Shown here one piece after another: positions 37,307 to 38,379 of a stretch of DNA of 38,379 nucleotides. A program made the position numbers and the translations under genes. The stretch covers positions 1 to 38,379 of the forward strand of contig CACDLR010000007.1 of the NCBI GenBank assembly GCA_902553695.1, in the 5' to 3' direction. Positions within the stretch are counted from its first letter, which is position 1. Each line of letters begins with the position of its first letter. The notes under the pieces are model-generated. The model did no database searches and was not told the DNA's origin. It saw only the letters and a program-made list of their open reading frames with translations. The stretch comes from an uncultured Pelagibacteraceae bacterium (GTDB lineage: Bacteria; Pseudomonadota; Alphaproteobacteria; Pelagibacterales; Pelagibacteraceae).

Positions 37307-38379
37307 ATGACCAAAGATAAAAAATTAAAAGCAAGTTTACCCAAAGGATTTAAAGATAGGTTTGGGCCAGAATTAGAATTAAAAAAAAAGATAATTTCAA
37401 AAATTGAAAGGGTTTTTCTTAGTTATGGGTATGAACCGCTAGAGACACCTGCTTTTGAATTTAGTTCAAATATAGGCTCATTTCTAGCTGATGACCCATC
37501 AAACCCGATGAGTGATGTTTTTTCATTTAAAGATGAAAAGGAGGAACTCACATTAAGATATGATTTAAGCGCACCACTCTCTAGATTCATAGCACAAAAT
37601 TATATTGATTTAGTATTTCCTTTTAAAAGATTTGCTTGTGGGGATGTATTTCGCCAAGACAAAGCGGACGTAACACGTTTTAGATCTTTCACACAATTTG
37701 ACTCAGATATAATTGGAGATGCCAATGAAGCTCAAGTGGATGCAGAAATATGCAATTTAATTGCGGACTCTTTTTTAGAATGTGGACTTAAAAAGGAACA
37801 ATTTACAATTAATGTTTCCAATAAAAAAATTCTTCAAGGATTATTATCAGAAATTAAAATTCCTGAGGATAAGCAATACCAAGTACTTAAAACGATAGAC
37901 AAACTAGAAAGGCTCGGTTTCGAAGGTGTAGAGGAATTATTAAAAGAGGGTCGTAAAGATGGCTCAGGAGCATTTATAAAAGGATGTCAATTATCTGATG
38001 ATCAAGTTAGTCAAATAAAAAATGCAATTAATCTTAAAAATATAATTGAATTTAAATCTAATATGAAAAATCAATTAAGCATTGAAGGTATAAATGAATT
38101 AGAAGAATTGTACGAGGTATTATCATATGGAACAAATTCAGGACAAGTCCAGCCTAATATATGTATTACCAGGGGACTTTCCTATTATTCTTCGTTTTTG
38201 GTTGAGACAAATCTAAATTTTAAAGTAAAAAATGCCAAAGGGAAAGAAGTACCAGCAGGAAGTTGTGCCAGTGGTGGCCGTTATAATAGTCTTATTTCTA
38301 GATTTAAAGGTGCTGATTACAAAGGATCTGGAATGAGCATAGGTATTGACAGATTGTTATATGCACTCAATCAAATTAA
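37307..38379 (+). CDS. hisS: Histidyl-tRNA synthetase, 3'-truncated by window edge
   Basis: Charges tRNA-His. Absent from the ORF track because the window ends before the stop; 357 codons are open from ATG (MTKDKKLKASLPKGFKDRFG). Class II parts are LRYDLSAPLSRFIAQN, motif 2 in VFRQDKADVTRFRSFTQFD, the HisA region RGLSYYSSF (usual RGLDYY) and motif 3 in GMSIGIDRLLYAL. LRYDL(T/S)APL marks the alphaproteobacterial/eukaryote-like HisRS group rather than the E. coli type. The C-terminal anticodon-binding domain is beyond the edge. It follows tRNA-His by 27 bases, so enzyme and substrate may share a transcript. Confidence 0.92.
   Translation, partial: MTKDKKLKASLPKGFKDRFGPELELKKKIISKIERVFLSYGYEPLETPAFEFSSNIGSFLADDPSNPMSDVFSFKDEKEELTLRYDLSAPLSRFIAQNYIDLVFPFKRFACGDVFRQDKADVTRFRSFTQFDSDIIGDANEAQVDAEICNLIADSFLECGLKKEQFTINVSNKKILQGLLSEIKIPEDKQYQVLKTIDKLERLGFEGVEELLKEGRKDGSGAFIKGCQLSDDQVSQIKNAINLKNIIEFKSNMKNQLSIEGINELEELYEVLSYGTNSGQVQPNICITRGLSYYSSFLVETNLNFKVKNAKGKEVPAGSCASGGRYNSLISRFKGADYKGSGMSIGIDRLLYALNQI

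Noticed and set aside
37307-38379. HisZ (ATP phosphoribosyltransferase regulatory subunit) instead of HisRS
   Set aside because: The sequence keeps motif 2, a recognisable HisA region and motif 3, and it is coupled to tRNA-His; HisZ proteins lose the HisA region.

Overview
This window is a chromosomal segment of a streamlined, AT-rich alphaproteobacterium, most likely the SAR11 clade (Pelagibacterales). I infer this from the very low GC, near-exclusive AGA arginine codons, 1-20 bp gene overlaps, a RegB-type redox kinase, the dnaJ-like/cobS/cobT block, the murA-DUF2948-hisD-infA order, and a tRNA-His with A73 and no encoded G-1 next to hisS. No database search was possible. No insertion sequence, prophage, CRISPR array or rRNA was seen.

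Region 1 (1-8066, + strand) is a translation block: thrS (5' end cut by the window), infC, rpmI, rplT, pheS, pheT and lepA. Region 2 (8068-11405) is a small surface-glycan island: a GT17 glycosyltransferase, an FkbM methyltransferase on the opposite strand, a probable glycosyltransferase and a DUF4422 protein whose reading frame ends inside a tRNA-Ser(GGA) gene. Region 3 (11564-20055) holds gyrB (lacking the E. coli-type insert), regB, the convergent dnaJ-like/cobS/cobT operon, bolA, and aroB/aroK. Region 4 (20111-24240, + strand) has two lineage-specific envelope proteins, then def-fmt-truA.

Region 5 (24230-31526, - strand) is one long operon-like run read from rpmH downward: rpmH, rnpA, yidD, yidC, argB, a HAD nucleotidase, dapD, dapE, an HDAC-family deacetylase and a SET-domain protein. 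Region 6 (31607-36664, + strand) has a TVP38-family membrane protein, an approximately 80-nt structured GC-rich RNA element ending in a T-run, two small proteins, dcd, murA, DUF2948, hisD, infA and tRNA-Phe. Region 7 (36665-38379) has a cold-shock protein, a long hairpin, a 19-codon ORF rich in His codons, tRNA-His(GTG) and hisS (cut by the window end).

Most genes are housekeeping. The parts most worth a second look are at the right end: tRNA-Phe and tRNA-His both deviate at normally invariant positions, infA has composition and codon use unlike all neighbours, and a His-rich micro-ORF precedes tRNA-His and hisS. Other points are the candidate RNA at 32325-32407, the DUF4422 gene running into tRNA-Ser, CobS/CobT with no cobalamin genes in view, and a SET/HDAC pair. 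All four convergent gene pairs overlap at their 3' ends, leaving no room for intergenic terminators.
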